From positions 434,001-498,000 of the forward strand of contig NZ_FWZU01000003.1 in NCBI RefSeq assembly GCF_900177375.1: DNA of 64,000 bases, in the 5' to 3' direction. Of the stretch, positions 62,240 to 64,000 are shown piece by piece. The notes below the pieces were generated by a model, which was not told where the DNA came from, made no database searches, and was given only the letters and a program-made list of their open reading frames with translations. The position numbers and the translations under genes are program-made. The stretch is from Desulfovibrio gilichinskyi (GTDB lineage: Bacteria; Desulfobacterota; Desulfovibrionia; Desulfovibrionales; Desulfovibrionaceae). The first letter of the stretch is position 1, and the number at the start of each line of letters is the position of its first letter.

Positions 62240-64000
62240 TTATCTGCGTGGACGACTGTCACGGCTGTCGCGACGGCCACCGTCACGGCTTCCTTCTCTG
62301 CGAGGTCCACCGCTAGGCATTTTGAATCTGTCAAGATCAACATCCTGTCCAGCCTGCTCCATGAGCCATGCTTTACGGGAAAGTCTGATGCGGCCGTTAG
62401 GCTGTACTTCAACTACCTTAACTGTGATCTCCTGACCGAGTTGAACAACGTCAGTTACATTTTCGATGCGTTCAACATCAATCTGTGAAACATGCAGAAG
62501 TCCTTCGAGTCCGGGCAGAATTTCAACAATTGCGCCGATTTCGAGGATCTTTTTAACAGTACCGACGTAGTTTTTACCGAGTTCAGCAGTCTGGTCGTAG
62601 TATTGAACCATTTCCACAGTTTTCTTGAGTGATTCAAGAGTAGGTGCGAAGATGGAAACTTTACCTGAATCTTCAATATCGATATCAGCTGAAGTTTCAG
62701 CAGTGATAGCTTTGATATTTTTACCGCCGGGTCCGATAAGATCTCTGATTTTTTCAGGGTTGATGTGCAGAACTTCCATCTGAGGAGCACGGTTTGAAAG
62801 CTGAGCTCTTGGAGCAGCAATGACCTTTGTCATGTCTTCAAGAATAAGCAGTCTTGCGTCTTTAGCCTGAGAAAGAGCTTTGCGAAGAACATCAGCAGGA
62901 ATACCGCTGATTTTGATATCCATCTGGATAGCGGTGATGCCTTCAGCTGTTCCGGCAACTTTAAAGTCCATATCGCCGAGAGCATCTTCATCGCCGAGAA
63001 TATCGGTCAGAACGAAGTATTCGTCGCCTTCTTTACAAAGACCCATTGCAATACCTGCAACAGGAGCTGAGATCGGAACACCTGCATCCATGAGAGAAAG
63101 TGTTGTTCCGCAAACAGTAGCCATTGAAGATGAACCGTTTGAGTCCATAACTTCAGAAACAACACGCATGGTGAACGGAAATGCATCAGGAGAAGGCAGA
63201 ACAGGAGTAAGAGCGCGTTCTGCGAGGGTTCCATGTCCGATTTCACGACGTGAAGGAGCACGAAGGAATTTAGCTTCACCGACACAATATGGAGGGAAGT
63301 TGTAGTGGAGCATGAAACGTTTGGAATCTTCACCGGTAAGGGTTTCGAACCTCTGTTCGTCGCGTGAACTACCTAGAGTACAAACTGCCAACGCTGCTGT
63401 TTCACCTCTGCGGAACAGGGCTGAACCGTGAGTCATAGGCAATGTGCCGACTTCCATAGAAAGATTACGGACTGTAGTAAGGTCACGTCCGTCAATACGG
63501 AGACCTTTTTCGACAATGCGTTTACGAACTATTTTCTTTTCAAGAGCAGACATGGCATCGCCGACAGCTTTTGCTCTTTTAGGATCTTCAGGGAATGTTT
63601 CATCAATGAATTTAACAGCCTGTCCTTTAATGTCTGACTTTGCAGCTCTGCGGATCAGTTTTTCAGGAATAGTAAGAGCTGCATCAAGATCAGCAGTGAA
63701 TTTTTCAGTGACTAAAGTGATGACTTCTTCGTCTTTAACAGCTTCAGCTACTTCAATTTTAGGTTTGCCTACTTTTTCTCTGAGTGCGTCCTGAATATCG
63801 AACATCGGAGCAAGCTGCTCATGTCCCCATTCAAGGGCTTCAGCGATTGTGTTTTCAGCAAGGAACTGTGAACTTCCTTCAACCATGATAACTGCGTCGC
63901 GGGTAGCGGCAAAAACAAGGTTGAGGGTGCTGTCTTCTTCTGCACCTTTATAAGTAGGGTAAAGAACAAACTGATTGTTGACCATGCCGATTCTGGCCGC
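62240..64000 (-). CDS. pnp: Polyribonucleotide nucleotidyltransferase, 5' end outside the window
   Basis: At least 586 aa; the frame is open at 64000, so the true start lies beyond the edge (family 690-760 aa). Visible: the first RNase PH repeat end, the helical linker, the second RNase PH repeat with FPPYCVGEAKFLRAPSRREI, a KH domain (IGPGGKNIKAITAETSADI) and an S1 domain (KNYVGTVKKILEIGAIVEIL). A short Arg/Gly/Ser tail ends it. 3'-5' phosphorolytic RNA exonuclease in the degradosome. A methionine near 63985 is internal. Confidence 0.95.
   Translation of the reverse strand, partial: AARIGMVNNQFVLYPTYKGAEEDSTLNLVFAATRDAVIMVEGSSQFLAENTIAEALEWGHEQLAPMFDIQDALREKVGKPKIEVAEAVKDEEVITLVTEKFTADLDAALTIPEKLIRRAAKSDIKGQAVKFIDETFPEDPKRAKAVGDAMSALEKKIVRKRIVEKGLRIDGRDLTTVRNLSMEVGTLPMTHGSALFRRGETAALAVCTLGSSRDEQRFETLTGEDSKRFMLHYNFPPYCVGEAKFLRAPSRREIGHGTLAERALTPVLPSPDAFPFTMRVVSEVMDSNGSSSMATVCGTTLSLMDAGVPISAPVAGIAMGLCKEGDEYFVLTDILGDEDALGDMDFKVAGTAEGITAIQMDIKISGIPADVLRKALSQAKDARLLILEDMTKVIAAPRAQLSNRAPQMEVLHINPEKIRDLIGPGGKNIKAITAETSADIDIEDSGKVSIFAPTLESLKKTVEMVQYYDQTAELGKNYVGTVKKILEIGAIVEILPGLEGLLHVSQIDVERIENVTDVVQLGQEITVKVVEVQPNGRIRLSRKAWLMEQAGQDVDLDRFKMPSGGPRREGSRDGGRRDSRDSRPRR

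Overview
The window most likely comes from the chromosome of a marine or freshwater Desulfovibrio-type sulfate reducer (Desulfovibrionaceae in the wide sense, for example Maridesulfovibrio). Support: a free-standing dsrC with the two-cysteine C-terminal arm of the dissimilatory sulfite reductase carrier, a cytoplasmic CbiK cobaltochelatase, genes for a Gram-negative outer membrane (kdsB, waaA, lpxB, gmhB), an Rsm22-type methyltransferase, and a moderate GC content. No rRNA, tRNA, IS element, prophage or CRISPR array was seen. The species is inferred from gene content only.

Layout. 1-5.7 kb: leftward dppABCDF-type peptide importer operon closed by a 21-bp terminator hairpin. 5.8-9.4 kb: chagasin-like lipoprotein, large TIGR03960-type radical SAM protein, small Sm-like protein. 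9.6-14.2 kb: acetate/succinate permease, nitroreductase, pirin and acetyl-CoA synthetase. 14.5-17.2 kb: family 9 glycosyltransferase and two helical proteins of unknown role behind a sigma54-like promoter. 17.3-20.5 kb: PilZ protein, DEDDy exonuclease, methyltransferase. 20.7-28.6 kb: rightward housekeeping run (degenerate DEAD-box protein, mtaB, yicC, remA, gmk, pyrF, TPR protein, recJ). 28.9-31.2 kb: a 737-residue RTX-like repeat protein. 31.2-37 kb: DUF4242 protein, lipBA, Rsm22 and a corrinoid-activation protein, cbiK. 37.1-40 kb: response regulator, HPt-STAS and CheA lacking its phospho-histidine, i.e. a split CheA pathway. 40.1-43.2 kb: TrmH, a family 2 glycosyltransferase, and a threonylcarbamoyl-AMP synthase. 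43.2-44.1 kb: a 940-bp gene-free region with two tandem small-RNA cassettes. 44.1-48.2 kb: Nudix, glgA, a four-cysteine small protein, glgB. 48.4-50.1 kb: pdxA flanked by inverted REP-like elements, then gmhB. 50.2-55.8 kb: leftward envelope/nucleotide run (HD protein, ddl, waaA, kdsB, carA, TPR). 56-64 kb: small unknown protein, dsrC, lpxB, small unknown protein, prepilin peptidase, PaaK-like ligase, alpha/beta hydrolase, and pnp cut by the window edge.

The most notable finding is at 43.25-43.9 kb. Two almost identical cassettes each have a near-perfect -24/-12 sigma54 promoter, a predicted 67-68-nt transcript and a strong GC-rich terminator. Upstream of each lie two copies of an 18-bp motif. 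The motif copies are exactly 52 bp apart in both cassettes and 88-89 bp from the promoter, which is what enhancer sites for one sigma54 activator would look like. I read this as a pair of sigma54-dependent sibling sRNAs, analogous in logic to Qrr RNAs but unrelated in sequence as far as I can tell. Secondary highlights are the split CheA with an apparently deleted P1 core, the DEAD-box protein with degenerate motifs II, V and VI, and the near-identical internal duplication in the RTX-like protein.
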